Shown here: piece by piece, positions 49,528 through 60,133 of the stretch
How positions within the stretch are numbered: position 1 is the stretch's first letter
Layout of the letters: each line of letters begins with the position of its first letter
Assembly: GCA_948474755.1 (NCBI GenBank)
Contig: CAOLHI010000653.1
Location: forward strand, 496,001-560,000
Length of the DNA stretch: 64,000 bases
Direction of reading: 5' to 3'
Source of the DNA: Ctenosaura bakeri
Lineage: Eukaryota > Chordata > Lepidosauria > Squamata > Iguanidae
Notes under the pieces: model-generated
Databases searched by the model: none
The model's input: only the letters and a program-made list of their open reading frames with translations
Told to the model about the DNA's origin: nothing
Translations under genes and position numbers: made by a program

Positions 49528-50534
49528 TCCTCTGTTCAGGAGCAAGCAGGGTTCACAGCACTGGCCTTACTTCTTTCCTACCCATGAAAGAGAAGACCTA
49601 GAATTATCTGATTTCAAAGAAGACTCTCAACTGTATTTCTGCAAATGTTACTGTTCCTAGTTTTCTTCCAGTTATGAGGCATATCAGTGACTGAAACACA
49701 AAATGGAGGGTGAGGCTCCTCTGAGGACAGATAACTAATAACCCTTTCATTATCTAAAAATATACTTTGCAGGCATGGGGTGAAGTACAACTCTGATTTC
49801 AATTAAGAAAAAAGAATGCCATGACTGTCAGAACTTTGGAAAGCAAACAAACAAACAAAAAATAGTATAGTTGTGGTGGGATGGTGGTGGTTGCATGAAG
49901 TTTTTAACCATAAATCTGTATTGTTTCTCACTGTTGACACAATGTACTGGCACTCTTCTCAAGAATAAGCACTCAGCACCCTAGACTGTTCATCATAATG
50001 AAAGCTGCAGTGGAATTTTCGACTTTGTTTGCAATTGTGGTTACCCTACTTCTTGTTAATACAGCAACTTCCCGTCTCAGGGTTCCCATTGCTAAATCAG
50101 GATGAAGCACGGCATCTTTTGCAGTCTTGACCTGCGGATGTATTTGAGCTGAAACTCTGCCTAGTTCTATTTATGATACATTGCCTTTGGGGTAGGAGTG
50201 GCTTCCAAAGCAGGAATCTCTTACTGAAAGCCAACTAGGAATCCATCAAAATATACTTTCCATACATTTGCTTGTGCAGTGCTCAGAATTTCAAAATAAA
50301 TGCATAAATAAATAAATGGATAAGAGAAACCCACTGCCTTGGAGTGCTGTGCTTTCTATAAATACTTCCCAGTTCCCCTAAACATTAGGCAACACATATC
50401 CTCTTGTTTGATCAGTTAGGAACAGTTTACTATTCAAACAACACATATAAACAGTAAGTTTCACTCAGAAGAATCTGTATAATTCTTCTAGATAAATGCT
50501 AACACAAACAAGACAGCATTTTAAATATTTGCAA
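49528..50534. other. Noncoding, nothing recognised
   Basis: AT-rich sequence without a gene or clear repeat end. Confidence 0.35.
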
Positions 50535-50680
50535 ATAATGCGGCATAGTGGGCAAATGAGCCAATGAATACTTGGTTCTAATCTTACGTCAGCTATGATT
50601 TTACCAGACAACATCAGATAAGCTGTCTTCAGTCTCATTGTTGAGCAAAAGGCAGGATATAAAATTACCACCACCACCAT
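50535..50680 (+). mobile_element. Probable degraded tRNA-related SINE
   Basis: The head-like 'gcggcatagtgggcaaatga' and end 'gagcaaaaggcaggatataa' followed by AAAT and a CCA run recall the SINE group at 43.44 kb. The middle is too diverged for certainty. Confidence 0.4.
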
Positions 50681-50964
50681 CATAATCACCCCTACCTCTT
50701 GGCCTCAAACATTCCTTCTATCTCTAACATGCTAGTAACATTACTATATTTTCCCTCACAACCCTGTAAAGCAACCTAAATGGAACACACTACCTGGCCC
50801 AAAGGCATAGTAACTTTGGACTAACTTGTAGAATTGTCATAATAAATAATTACAAAAGTTTGAAAGTGAAATATGAATAGCAATTATTACTGTCATTATT
50901 GCATTTACAATTTCATCTGTATTTAAAAGATTTTGTTGCTCAATTAAAAGTACAGTCACACAAA

Positions 50965-51118
50965 TATTAGGCCTGCAACCCTGCTCAGCTATGAAAACCC
51001 ACCAGGTGAAGTTGGGAATATCACACATGCTCAGGCACAGAAAAACCTCAAGACAGGTTAATCTTAGGGTTGCCATAAGTTAGAAATGACTTGAAGGAAC
51101 ATAATGACAACATGACAA
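50965..51118 (+). mobile_element. Sauria-type SINE, 3' part
   Basis: The stretch 'atgaaaacccaccaggtgaa', then 'ttagggttgccataagttag' and 'aaatgacttgaagg', ends in a CAA-rich tail. The tRNA-like head is missing or unreadable. The 5S-like sequence begins about 20 bases downstream. Confidence 0.7.
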
Positions 51119-51137
51119 TAACTGAAATGCCCTAAAG

Positions 51138-51231
51138 ATGCCAGATCCCTCTGATCTTGGAAGCTAAGCAGGGTAAGCTCTGGTTAGTACTTGGATAGGA
51201 GATTGCCAACAAATACCTGATGCTATAGTAC
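51138..51231 (+). pseudogene. 5S rRNA-like sequence (pseudogene or 5S-headed SINE)
   Basis: About 95 bases match the 3' two-thirds of 5S rRNA in order: 'cttggaagctaagcagggta' (A box and flank), 'ctggttagtacttggatagg' (C box region), and an end like 'aatacctgatgctatag' where 5S reads 'aataccgggtgctgtag'. Two bases near the C box are altered, and the first 25 or so bases of 5S are missing or diverged, so it is not a functional 5S gene. The minus-strand SINE at 26278-26472 shows that 5S-headed SINEs occur here, which is the likelier origin, but no BovB-like tail follows. Confidence 0.75.
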
Positions 51232-52046
51232 CTGCTGCCTGACGGAACTACATCATATAGACCGATAGCCGGACTAGTTTAGTTGCCTGAGGAAAGGACT
51301 CTGATGATACAATCTCAGCTGGCCAACATTTAACTTTGAACTGGTTCTATACACTAGCCAGTCATCACTGTATATAAAGCAACACATGATAACATAAAAT
51401 CCCCAACACAAACACCTGTGCTACCCCAGCCCTGCATGTTCTGGGTTTACTGGTGACCTAAGTGCATGTGGTAGACAGGGAATTAGGTAGCCAATTACTG
51501 AAGGAAAAACATTTTGTCTTGTTTCTTCAACATGCCTGTGCCCAGGGCACACAGCATCACTGTATTAAAATAGAACTAGCTCTCTTGAACAGTCCAGCTG
51601 GCTATGCCCTCACAGCCTGCTCTTGGGTAAAACAGTGCCCTTCCTCCATGTGGATATTCATGTTTTCAGTACAAGAATGGAAAATGTCTCTTTGCTGAAC
51701 AATGCATAAAATGCATCCTAAGAGGAAAAGCCTGGTTTTTCCCCAGCTTTCCTCCATTTCCATAGCACGAAATACCAAGAACAATAAAGATTCTTTTAAA
51801 ATCTTAAATAGACATTATCCTGGATACCAATAAATCATTCCAAATGAGAAATACATCTATACTGCAGTATCTTCCCCCAGAGCAAAAGCCAGGCAGCAGC
51901 CACTGAACTCTACTCAATGAAACAGAGGAGAATCAGAAAGTCAACTTGATCAAGCATTTTGTCTAGCAGCGAAACAAAATATTCAGCCAAACAAGACTGA
52001 AGAACGAAAAACATCACCATGACACATTCCTCAGTAACTACAACGA
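51232..52046. other. Noncoding, nothing recognised
   Basis: No gene or clear repeat was recognised. Complementary frames at 51462-51784 occur on both strands without a domain. Confidence 0.35.
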
Positions 52047-52192
52047 GCATCATGACAATAGAAACCACTGGTGGGACCTGTGCCCCACAAGATGCAAATC
52101 CCATCATGCTTGACTACTTGCATGGCTGGCTGGGACTGATAGGATTTGGAGTTTCAGAATGCCTGTAGGCCCACACAGTTCTCCTTCCCTGA
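52047..52192. repeat. Palindromic squamate repeat
   Basis: It starts 'ggtgggacctgtgccccaca', has 'gcaaatcccatcatgcttga' and 'gatttggagtttcagaatgc' as arms, and ends 'cacacagttctccttccctg'. This is among the more complete copies of this short family. Confidence 0.55.
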
Positions 52193-52593
52193 TTTAAAGC
52201 TACTACTTCCAAGATCTATCTAAGGATGTATGAAATATTCACAAAAAGAGTTCAAAGGGGTTAAAAATGGCTAAGTACCTTGAGATATTCTTCATTTCAA
52301 GACCCTTCTGTAAATAAACAAACACATGAAGAAATAAAACATGTGCACATAAAGATGGGTCAAGAAAAGGGTCTATTACCACCAGACATTTCATATTTTA
52401 TAATTTTTTTAATGGAAACTTTTTTTTTTTGCCAAAAGATCTTGAAGTGCATGTGTACACACACACAAAATGAAAGAAAAGAAAAGTGCTCAAAATCCAT
52501 TGTCCTCTTCCTCCAGCAAAGAAAAAACTCCTGAAATTATTTCTTTTTGTTCATAAACATAAAATAAACAAACATTGTACCAAGTGCACATAG
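52193..52593. other. Noncoding, nothing recognised
   Basis: AT-rich, with T and A runs near 52421-52431. A possible splice acceptor (cacatag, 52587-52593) directly precedes the coding remnant that follows, without a strong pyrimidine tract. Confidence 0.35.
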
Positions 52594-53129
52594 AGGAAGG
52601 GCAGTAAGATTAATACGCCCAGGGTTGGAGCTGATAGATTTAACTGTGAAGAGCCAAAAACACAGTTGTTGGAGAAAAGGGACCCACTTTACACAAAGGT
52701 AGAGAAGGGCAATCTGAGAGAACCTATGTTTGTGACAGCTAGTCCCTTGGATACAAAATTAGAAGTAAATGCTTCGAACCTCCTCCTTTTGGCCATGCCA
52801 CTGAGGGAGAAGCCAATGAACCTGAAGTTCATTCCTATAATGTGAAAGCACTGTTTTATGATATGTCTGAACCAGATCAGAACAGATCTTTATGTATCAA
52901 AGTGGACAACATGGAGAAAGCTGTGGATCAACAGGGTTCTGATCTGACCTGTAATAAAAGTTCTGCTCTGACAGTCAGTTTACTTTCAAACTCGAGTCAA
53001 ACACAAGTTTGCAGGACTCTAAATAATTTGGGAATGGTGTACCTGGAAAACGCACATTCTCCCACGAAACCCACCTTCATGGCACTGGCAGCTTTCATGC
53101 CGGAAGGCAATGAATCTTCTGACTTTTAA
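52594..53129 (+). pseudogene. Second unrecognised coding remnant, frameshifted
   Basis: From the stop at 52591 one plus frame reads protein-like sequence such as GADRFNCEEPKTQLLEKRDP and LREPMFVTASPLDTKLEVN to about 52770. Coding character then moves to another frame, open from just after a stop near 52745 and ending at 53129, with EGEANEPEVHSYNVKALFYD, NRSLCIKVDNMEKAVDQQ and the end FMPEGNESSDF. One shift of a single base would join them into about 175 residues. The sequence is polar and acidic, rich in S, N, E and D, like a disordered segment of a large protein. The AG just before 52594 could be an old splice acceptor, so a decayed exon is possible, as is a processed pseudogene. A Tc1-like terminus lies 0.3 kb downstream. 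I do not recognise the family. Confidence 0.45.
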
Positions 53130-53454
53130 TTTGTACTTTAATGGATCCATCCAAGATGCTGAACCACGTCCTCAAATATAACCCCCTAACTGGTGCTTCT
53201 GCATAACTTTAGCATACTCTTGTGATAGCTCCTTGGTCTTTGTAACACTGTTTGTTTCGATATGCTCTCCAACAAACTCTGGGGCCTCCCCACCCCGACT
53301 CCCGCAGAAAAAAAATCAACTCTCACTCAAAATGCTCTCAGAGAGAATCTATTCAACTCCAGATATCAGTTAAGGGGCATCCACTGAAGGAGCTGCTTCA
53401 GCATGCCAGAGCAAAAGGAACAAACATAGAAACAACCAGTAAGTGCCAGATTGT

Positions 53455-53600
53455 TTTTGTTTCCTTAATTTTTGTGCCACAATAAAAATCATTTGCACCT
53501 TCATGGTACTGAGTATCTTGTGTACATGAAGATTAAATCCATTCCAATACCAAAGAGTGAAAAAGTCAAAGGTGGAATGAACACTTCTGAGAAGCATGAT
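53455..53600. mobile_element. Tc1-like inverted-repeat relic
   Basis: The text 'ggtactgagtatcttgtgta', 'catgaagattaaatccattc' and 'gtgaaaaagtcaaaggtgga' matches the terminal repeat of Tc1-type elements, and corresponds to 61575-61700 ('gttgagtaccttgtgtacat', 'caaatctatctcaattccag'). Only one end is visible and there is no transposase nearby. Confidence 0.6.
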
Positions 53601-53934
53601 ATATACAGTCATGCTAGATTTTTAGGCCTTTTGAAAGTTTTTTTTCAAACCCTAAAGAGCATCTATCTTCAAATATTTTAGCAGTCTCCAGTTATGGCTT
53701 CAGGAAAACTCAGCTTTCATTCTATACAAAGACATCCACTAGGTTAAAGGGAAAGTTGGAGGTAAGAATTATTCAACTTTTAAAAAACAAAACAAAAACA
53801 CATTTAATTATACTTATATTAACTATCATCTGGAATTACTGCACTGTCCTTCTCCGTAGCTATTAATACAATTGTGATGTAGGAACTGACAGAGTAATCA
53901 CTGCTTCCACCCATTCTTCTCAAAAATATGCAGT
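53601..53934. other. Noncoding, nothing recognised
   Basis: AT-rich sequence between the Tc1-like relic and the CR1 copy. Confidence 0.4.
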
Positions 53935-54159
53935 TACAAACCAGACCACTTCATCATATTGTTGACTCATATTTAGCTTGTGGTCTACTAAGACTCTTAG
54001 ATCTTTATCGCATGTACTGCTGTCAAGCAAGTTGTCACCCATCATATACTTCTGGATTTCATTATCCCTGCCTAAAAGTTCTACCATTTATCCCTGTTGA
54101 AATTCATTTTATTGGTTAGAGTCCAGCTCTCTAATCTATTGTGGTAATTTTGCATTCTT

Positions 54160-54298
54160 ACGTTTCCTTGGGGTTTCTCATTCAGAACCCTAGGACTCCA
54201 TGAGAAGTTGCTAGGGGTTCCTCCAGAAATTGTGATTGAAAAAAATAAATTCTTTTTCAAAGGTTCCTATGGAGTAAGAATATTGAGGAAGGCTGCTC
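54160..54298. mobile_element. hAT-like fragment nested in CR1
   Basis: CR1 wording stops at 'ttttgcattctta' and resumes at 'gttactagttacccctccta'. The insert contains 'tgctaggggttcctccagaa', 'tttttcaaaggttcctatgg' and ends 'tgaggaaggctgctctg', like hAT-derived repeats with a 'ggttgagaaaggctgctct' end. The target duplication was not resolved. Confidence 0.45.
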
Positions 54299-54511
54299 TG
54301 AGTTACTAGTTACCCCTCCTAAATTGGTATCAATTGCAGATTTGGAAAGCATGTCCCCTGTTCAGTCATCCAAGTCATGAATAAAGATTTTGAATAATAG
54401 CCGGCCCAAGAGGGAGCCCTGGAGCACCTCACTAGTCATTTCTCCCTTCTTAAAACCCTTACTAAAATTAAGATACATTACAACCACAGCATTCCCCTGA
54501 TCTATCAAGCT

Positions 54512-54880
54512 TGTAACTCTATCCAAAAAGAGGCAAGATTGTCCTGGTATGACTTATTTTTCAGAAACCCATGTTAATTATTAATAGTCAAATCATTACC
54601 TTCTAAGTGTTCACAGACTATTTAATTATCTTTTCCAGGACCCTTCCTGACAATGACATCAAGCTGACTAATTGGTTACAGGCCTGACTAACCCAGGCCT
54701 GTAACTCTAATAAAAAAGAGACAAGATTGTCCTGATATAATTTGTTTTTGAAAAACCCATGTTAGTTATTAGTAATGAAATCATTACCTTTAATTGTTCA
54801 CAGATAGACTGTTCTTATCTTTTCCAGGATCCCTGCTGAAAATGACATGAAGCTGACTGGTTGATAGTTATCCGGGTTCT
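54512..54880. repeat. Direct tandem duplication inside CR1 (about 185 bp x 2)
   Basis: The unit begins 'tgtaactcta' at 54512 and again at 54700. Both copies contain 'caagattgtcct', 'aacccatgtta', 'aaatcattacct' and 'atcttttccagga' in the same order. They differ at many positions, so the duplication is old. Confidence 0.8.
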
Positions 54881-55145
54881 ATGTTTTTGCCCTCTTTGAA
54901 AGTGAGGACAACATTTGATCACCTCAACCATCATCCAAGAATTCTCAAAGAGATTACACAAAGAAGCTCTTAAGCCCTTTGTACTCTTGCATGCAGCTCA
55001 TTTGGCCCGAGATCCAAGAGTGTTTTCCCACCACAACTCAGTTATGGATAGTTTGAGAATGTCAGTAATTTTCCAAGGTTTGCATTCTGAATACTATTAC
55101 CTTCCAGTTCCCACTGCTTTCCTGATTTTGCCCCCTGCCAAAAAA

Positions 55146-56513
55146 TAACTTCCTAACACTGGAAGCATCATAGTTCATTTTCCCATTTTGCTTTTTTTGC
55201 TTGTTTTCTGAAGGAAAAAAAAAAGAGCAGGGAAGGAAGATACGCTCCACAATTTTATTCACTCTTTGAATATTTCCGGGTTTTATTTGCGAGCAGCACA
55301 GCTGCTGAGCAAATTATACTGAAATTAGGAAAGCTTTTGTTTCAAGTGTGGCCACACAGAAGCTCCCATAGTGTGCTCCAAGAGTTCATAAACACACATC
55401 TAAAATACCAACGCACATAACCACAAAGACCAAATCATTACAGGAAAATGATAGTAAATGCTTTAACCATGGAACAAAATGCTGAAGGGCCTACAGATAC
55501 TGTTACACAAGCACTAAAACCCTCAGCCAAACAACAACAAAACAAAACAAAAAAACCCCCCAGCCAGTTAGCCTCCAATGGAATTTTCACAAAAGAGAGA
55601 GAGAGAGAGAGAAAGATCTGAAAAGTAGTATAATTTGTATATGACTTATTCAGCAATATACAGCATAACAGAGCAGCTAAAGCACCACGTCAGTAGCTAA
55701 TGTTACTTGATACTTTAACTAAAGCTTTTTTAAGCATTAGGATTTGCATGCTATTAGCAACAATGTCATAAACGGATGGGACTTCTTTAAAAAAAAGAGA
55801 GAGAAAGAAAGAGAGGGAGGGAGAGAGAGAGAGAGAGAGAGAGAATAAACTCCTTCCACCTATTAATTTGTTAACACTGTGCTTTTCTGGTTACATTACT
55901 CCATTCACGATTAAAAGGCATTAACACTGGACCATCTCCAGGAGCAACTGCTGTTGCTGCAGTGCAGAGCTGCACTGGAGGAATTCTGTCCTTTAGATGA
56001 CATAATCACACAAAATCCCTTTTACATATCAAGGCTTTGGGAAAAGAAAGGGAGGGGGAAAACAGGAGCAGACAACCCCATTTTCCTTGCCCAAATCCCT
56101 TTATCTCAGAAGAACATATTATTGCACCTATTGTACCTGTGGTTGCGTGTGAACTATTTTTCCCCTCAAAAGCACAGTTTCTATCATTTCAGATGCCACA
56201 ATGCTTCTATGAGCTACCATGGTGCCTGAAGTCATAACTGACTTACCTTAATATTGCTCACCTCGCCAACTTCTGCTCCATCACCACCTTTCTCACTTTT
56301 AAGCTCCTTGCAGATACTGCTTATTGTTGCTGCTCGTTCAGTTCTCTAAACTCTCTGTCCTTCTCTCTGTTTCTCTCTCCCACCACAGCTCTCTGCAGTC
56401 TGGCAATAGCCTACGCCACTTTGTAAAGACCAGCTTCCCAAACGTTCCCCAACAAGCGTTCTTTGTTTGGCCAACAAAGAAAATAATCAGTAGACTTGGG
56501 GGCTGCATCTGGA
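55146..56513. other. Noncoding with GA-rich simple repeats
   Basis: GA/AG runs lie at 55594-55612 and 55795-55845. The block 55700-55780 is free of recognisable repeats. No gene was recognised. Confidence 0.5.
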
Positions 56514-57042
56514 CGCAGGTGGTCAGGCCTCCACATTCACTAGGGTTAGGGACATAGGACCCGCCAAAAAGTGGAAAAATCACAAATATCAAAATGTGTG
56601 TGTGTGTGGGGGGGAAAGGCACTGAGGCATGGCAAGAAGAATGGGCACCAAGGTTCCAAACCAGGTCAGGGAAAGGAGAGGGAAAGAGGTGGGTCAACAT
56701 GGTGGTCCTATACTTCCTTAGGTGTGTGGGGGCATCAGAAGAGGGTTTGCGGTGATGAGAAATCAGGCTGTGAGCCATCCTTAGCTGGCCAGGCAGTGGC
56801 AGGAGGAGGAAGAGGTGGTGGTGGTGGCGGTGGTGGTGGTGGAGGAGGAGGAGGAGGAGGAGGAGGAGGAGGAGGAGGATCAGACACAGGTTTTTAAAGG
56901 GCTGCATGGCCTGATCAGAGCTGTCAAGAGAGAAGATCCTCCAGAAAAGAAGTGCCTGAGGTGGGGGAGCAGGGGTTTGAGAAAGTCTCAGATAATCAAA
57001 TCCATGAAAAGTCAAATCTGCAGATGTGGAGGACCAACTGTA
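56514..57042. mobile_element. Tigger-like MITE expanded by GGT/GGA repeats
   Basis: The left end 'caggtggtcaggcctccaca' followed by 'ttcactagggttagg' and the right end 'cagatgtggaggaccaactg' plus TA are imperfect inverted repeats of the Tigger-like type. The 530-bp length is more than twice that of the copy at 9.4 kb and comes from an internal purine-rich expansion (56801-56880) and other insertions. The 235-codon minus frame here is an artefact of the repeats. Confidence 0.6.
56801..56880. repeat. (GGT)n(GGA)n microsatellite
   Basis: A purine-rich trinucleotide tract, first GGT/GGC then pure GGA, able to adopt unusual structures (triplex or G-rich folds). Confidence 0.9.
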
Positions 57043-57913
57043 CATCCAGATTCATAGCTCTGCTCAGTCAGGAAATATGCTTAGCAGCACATGACGCATC
57101 ATTCCACCTCCCTATATTTCTCCTAAAGAGCTGTGGAGAGGATAATTGAGATACGTATTTAAGCACTAGCACAGCAAGAGTGCAGAAGACATTACTACCA
57201 GCTGGAAAACAGGAACTTTTTAGCCTTTAGTACTCGTTGTTTTCAAAAAGCTGACAGATGTTCAGCCACATTCATGTTGTCACCATGAGCCACAGCCACT
57301 ACAAAAGCTCTGGAATGGCATCCCAAGATCCATATGACTTCTGGCCCTGTAGAAGCATGCCTCTCCACAGGCCAACCAGGGTAACAATATGGACTAAGGC
57401 AGAAGGCCAGCTGAACTAGCCGAGGGGGAAAATCTTGCAGTTGGCCTGCAGAGGATAAATATTCAATAATAAAACTAATTTGTCTGTCCTCCTTCGAATC
57501 ATACTCCTAAAGTAGTATCTAGGAATTTGAGAATACAGTTGGTTGAAGCAGGCAATGGGGCTAGACACTTCAGCAAGGCTCAGGAGAAATCAACTCAGAG
57601 CAAGCATTTCTCATCTGCACTCTTGCCTGGTGTGGGGCTGCTGTGTTAGTTGCATTTAGCTTTCATGGCTAAATTAAAGCTTTTATGAAATTCTCAACAG
57701 ATGTATGAATTGTGGCTTCTCTTCATACTTGTGCTGTATTTTCCCACAGCTATTCCAGTGTTTGAGCTTTACTAAATAAAACCTACAATTTTATTTTTTG
57801 CTACCTTGAAGATGCCCACCCTGGCAATTTCACAATTTGATTATTAAGTGTCAAACTCTTGCAGGGAATTAATTTTAATTTATTTCTTAATTTTACTATC
57901 AGACTTGCTATCA
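57043..57913. other. Noncoding; possible conserved block at 57620-57930
   Basis: The part before the L1 insertion is AT-rich, with TAAT/ATTA motifs ('gggaattaattttaattta') and no recognisable repeat. L1 landed in it at 57931. No gene. Confidence 0.35.
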
Positions 57914-57930
57914 GAATTTTCAAGGCAGTT
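57914..57930. repeat. 17-bp target duplication of the L1 insertion
   Basis: GAATTTTCAAGGCAGTT is present here and, identically, at 58540-58556, directly after the A-rich tail. Confidence 0.95.
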
Positions 57931-58539
57931 GGAGATGTGATGAAAAGGTGGGGTTGTTTTTTCATATGTGGTGGACCTGTAAGATAGCAGGGAAATTCTG
58001 GAAGGAAATGCATGATGAAATTCAAAGAATTTATAACGTAAATTTTGAAATGAAGCCAGAGTTTTATCTGTTAAATATACTAGGGCAACAAAGAGAAATA
58101 AGGTGTCACCAGAAGACATTGTTATAACTGCTGCAAGATTGATATATGTGCAATATTGGAAAGAAAAGAAATATGTTGATATATAAGAATGGAAATTCAA
58201 AGTCCTGGATATGGTTGAGATAGAAAAATTAACATTTTCTTTGAAAAATAAACCTATCCAGAACTTTGAAAGGGAATGGAGAGAAGTTTTAAACTGGATA
58301 AAGACACTGTATAAGAAAAGAAAAAGGAATAAAGTAAGAGTGTATGTAATGTAATGTAACAATGTAATAGGGTAATGCAACAAAGTAACAATGTAATAAT
58401 GTAAGATGTAACAATGTAAGTATGCAGTAACTATGTATGAATGACATGAAAACAAGCAGATTCAACTGGAAATAAGCTTGGAAGTGCAGAGGGTTTTTAT
58501 TTTCAATTATAAACTTCAATAAAAAATATTTTAAAAAAA
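57931..58539 (+). mobile_element. 5'-truncated L1 LINE, ORF2 C-terminus and 3' UTR
   Basis: The plus strand encodes the ORF2 C-terminus: FHMWWTCKIAGKFWKEMHDE, then NFEMKPEFYLL, and after a frameshift VITAARLIYVQYWKEKKY, a stop, and LTFSLKNKPIQNFEREW. The MWWTC box and the TAARLIYVQYWK run are typical of vertebrate L1. One frameshift and one internal stop make it dead. The 3' UTR has a repetitive 'aatgtaa' tract (58340-58420), then 'cttcaataaaaaatatttt' and an A-rich tail. With its perfect 17-bp duplication it is a classical target-primed insertion of 609 bp. Confidence 0.9.
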
Positions 58540-58556
58540 GAATTTTCAAGGCAGTT

Positions 58557-60133
58557 AATAAAAGCAAATTGGCATACAAGAAGAACTCTGCATCAGATCC
58601 AGCCCACCCAAATTCTTCCAGATGTTCCTGTCATCTGTCCCTTTTGCCCATGAGAACAGTCCCCATAAACCTATAAGACAGAGTTTATTGGAACTGTAGT
58701 ACAAATCACTTCGAAGATACTCAGTTGGGCAGATCTGTACTAAATCAAAACAAAGTAGGGCTCAGAGGGCTGGATGCCTAGAAATTTGGGATCTGGGGAA
58801 CTGACTGATGGCTCAGTTCTTTTCCCTCCACACCCTCAATGCCTTAACAAAGAGTGCCAGGTCTTTCTCCTTCAGAAAGAAATATTGCTCAGATGCATTC
58901 GTCACTCCTTCCCAGATGAACCGTCTTTTTTTTCAATAGGAATATTAAATCTGTTCTGCTAAGCTCACATGTACATTGCATACACTTCATAGAAGGAATC
59001 TGTCGTTTTTAGATGTTAATGCAAGCCCTTTAGGTGTTTAATTGATTAGATCCTAACTGGCTCTGCTGAAGCGAGTATCACAACTGCACCAATAAGGAGG
59101 CTGGGTGGGAAAGCACACAAATACTGTATTTAATAAAGATCTGCTGATAAGTGTAATAACATATGGCTGCTTATTAAGCAATGTGCCAGTGATTTACGTG
59201 AAAACTTAGAACTGAACCAGATGAGAAGATGCCATCTGTACAATTAATATTACTGGTTGTAGGTATGTGCCATTTTCAGAAGTCTGGGGATGGGACTCTG
59301 TAGGTCTCCATAACTGCATCAGTGGAAGTAGATGCAGAGATGGTACAGCAACATAAAGATGGCATAGGAAGTCATCTGTATCAAGACAGAAAGTTGCTTT
59401 GCTGGTTCCCAGTCTGCTCAGGAATCAGCACATCAGTTTTCTATGCCAACAGTGATCATTTTTCGTTACCCACCCCTCTGCTGCTACTGCTGTGCACCAC
59501 TCCAAAAAGTACTTTATTGTGACATAATGGAACATCATGCTGGCATAAGTCAAAAAAAGGATGCCAGCCTAAATAACTGAATGCTATCTTGCACCAAATA
59601 GGATTCTAGGCTAGTTTTATATAGATAAGGAAAGCATTCAAACACTTATTCAGAACTCTTTTAGCAAAAATAGCATACTCCAGAAACAAATTCATTGTGT
59701 GTGGTTCCTGCTCACATTCCATCCCACCTGTGGACACTCAGATGCTCCAAGGAAGCCCCACAGCAGGGCATGGAAGCAAACAATAAATCCCTGACTATGG
59801 CCCAGCACACTCCAAGAAATATAACTTCACTAGGCCTCACAAAGACCTCACTAGAAGTTCCATTTATCATGGGAAAAGTCCATTGATATATCTACACTAC
59901 CTAAATTTATCTCACCACCACCACTATAGAAATCTATAAATTATATATGTGTTGTGTTGCATAAAGGAGTAGATTCCTTTTGTCTTATCTGAATCTGCTC
60001 TTCATCAATTTCACCGAGTGGCTCCAAAAGTTAACATTATGAAAATGGGACAGGAGAAAGTCTCTTTCTCCTCACCTGAGCTTGTTTGAGGAACTTCCAA
60101 TATATTCTCAGTTCTTCTCTATTCCTCCCCACC
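58557..60133. other. Noncoding; possible conserved block at 59020-59230
   Basis: The block 59020-59230 lacks repeats and has a 'tttaattgattag' site and other TAAT-like motifs, as in developmental enhancers; this is inference. No gene found. Confidence 0.35.

Larger units (their letters stand above)
53935..55145 (-). mobile_element. CR1 LINE ORF2 relic, minus strand
   Basis: Read in reverse, the segment corresponds to the reverse transcriptase and following region of CR1. Typical plus-strand wording includes 'ttgaaattcattttattggt', 'ggagccctggagcacctcac', 'agaaacccatgttaattatt' and 'tatcttttccaggaccc'. No frame stays open, so the copy is old. It is interrupted at about 54160-54298 by a hAT-like piece and holds an internal direct duplication at 54512-54880. 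Confidence 0.75.

Noticed and set aside
51138..51231. A functional 5S rRNA gene
   Set aside because: The 5' quarter of 5S is not readable, internal promoter bases are altered, and there is no T-run terminator directly after it.
56338..57045. 235-codon minus-strand frame
   Set aside because: Its centre is a leucine/histidine run encoded by the GGT/GGA tract, and the rest lies across MITE ends; it is a repeat artefact.
57880..58579. Long minus-strand frames over the L1 copy
   Set aside because: The plus strand carries the L1 ORF2 C-terminus; the minus frames are shadows rich in I, L, Y and H from the AT-rich 3' UTR.
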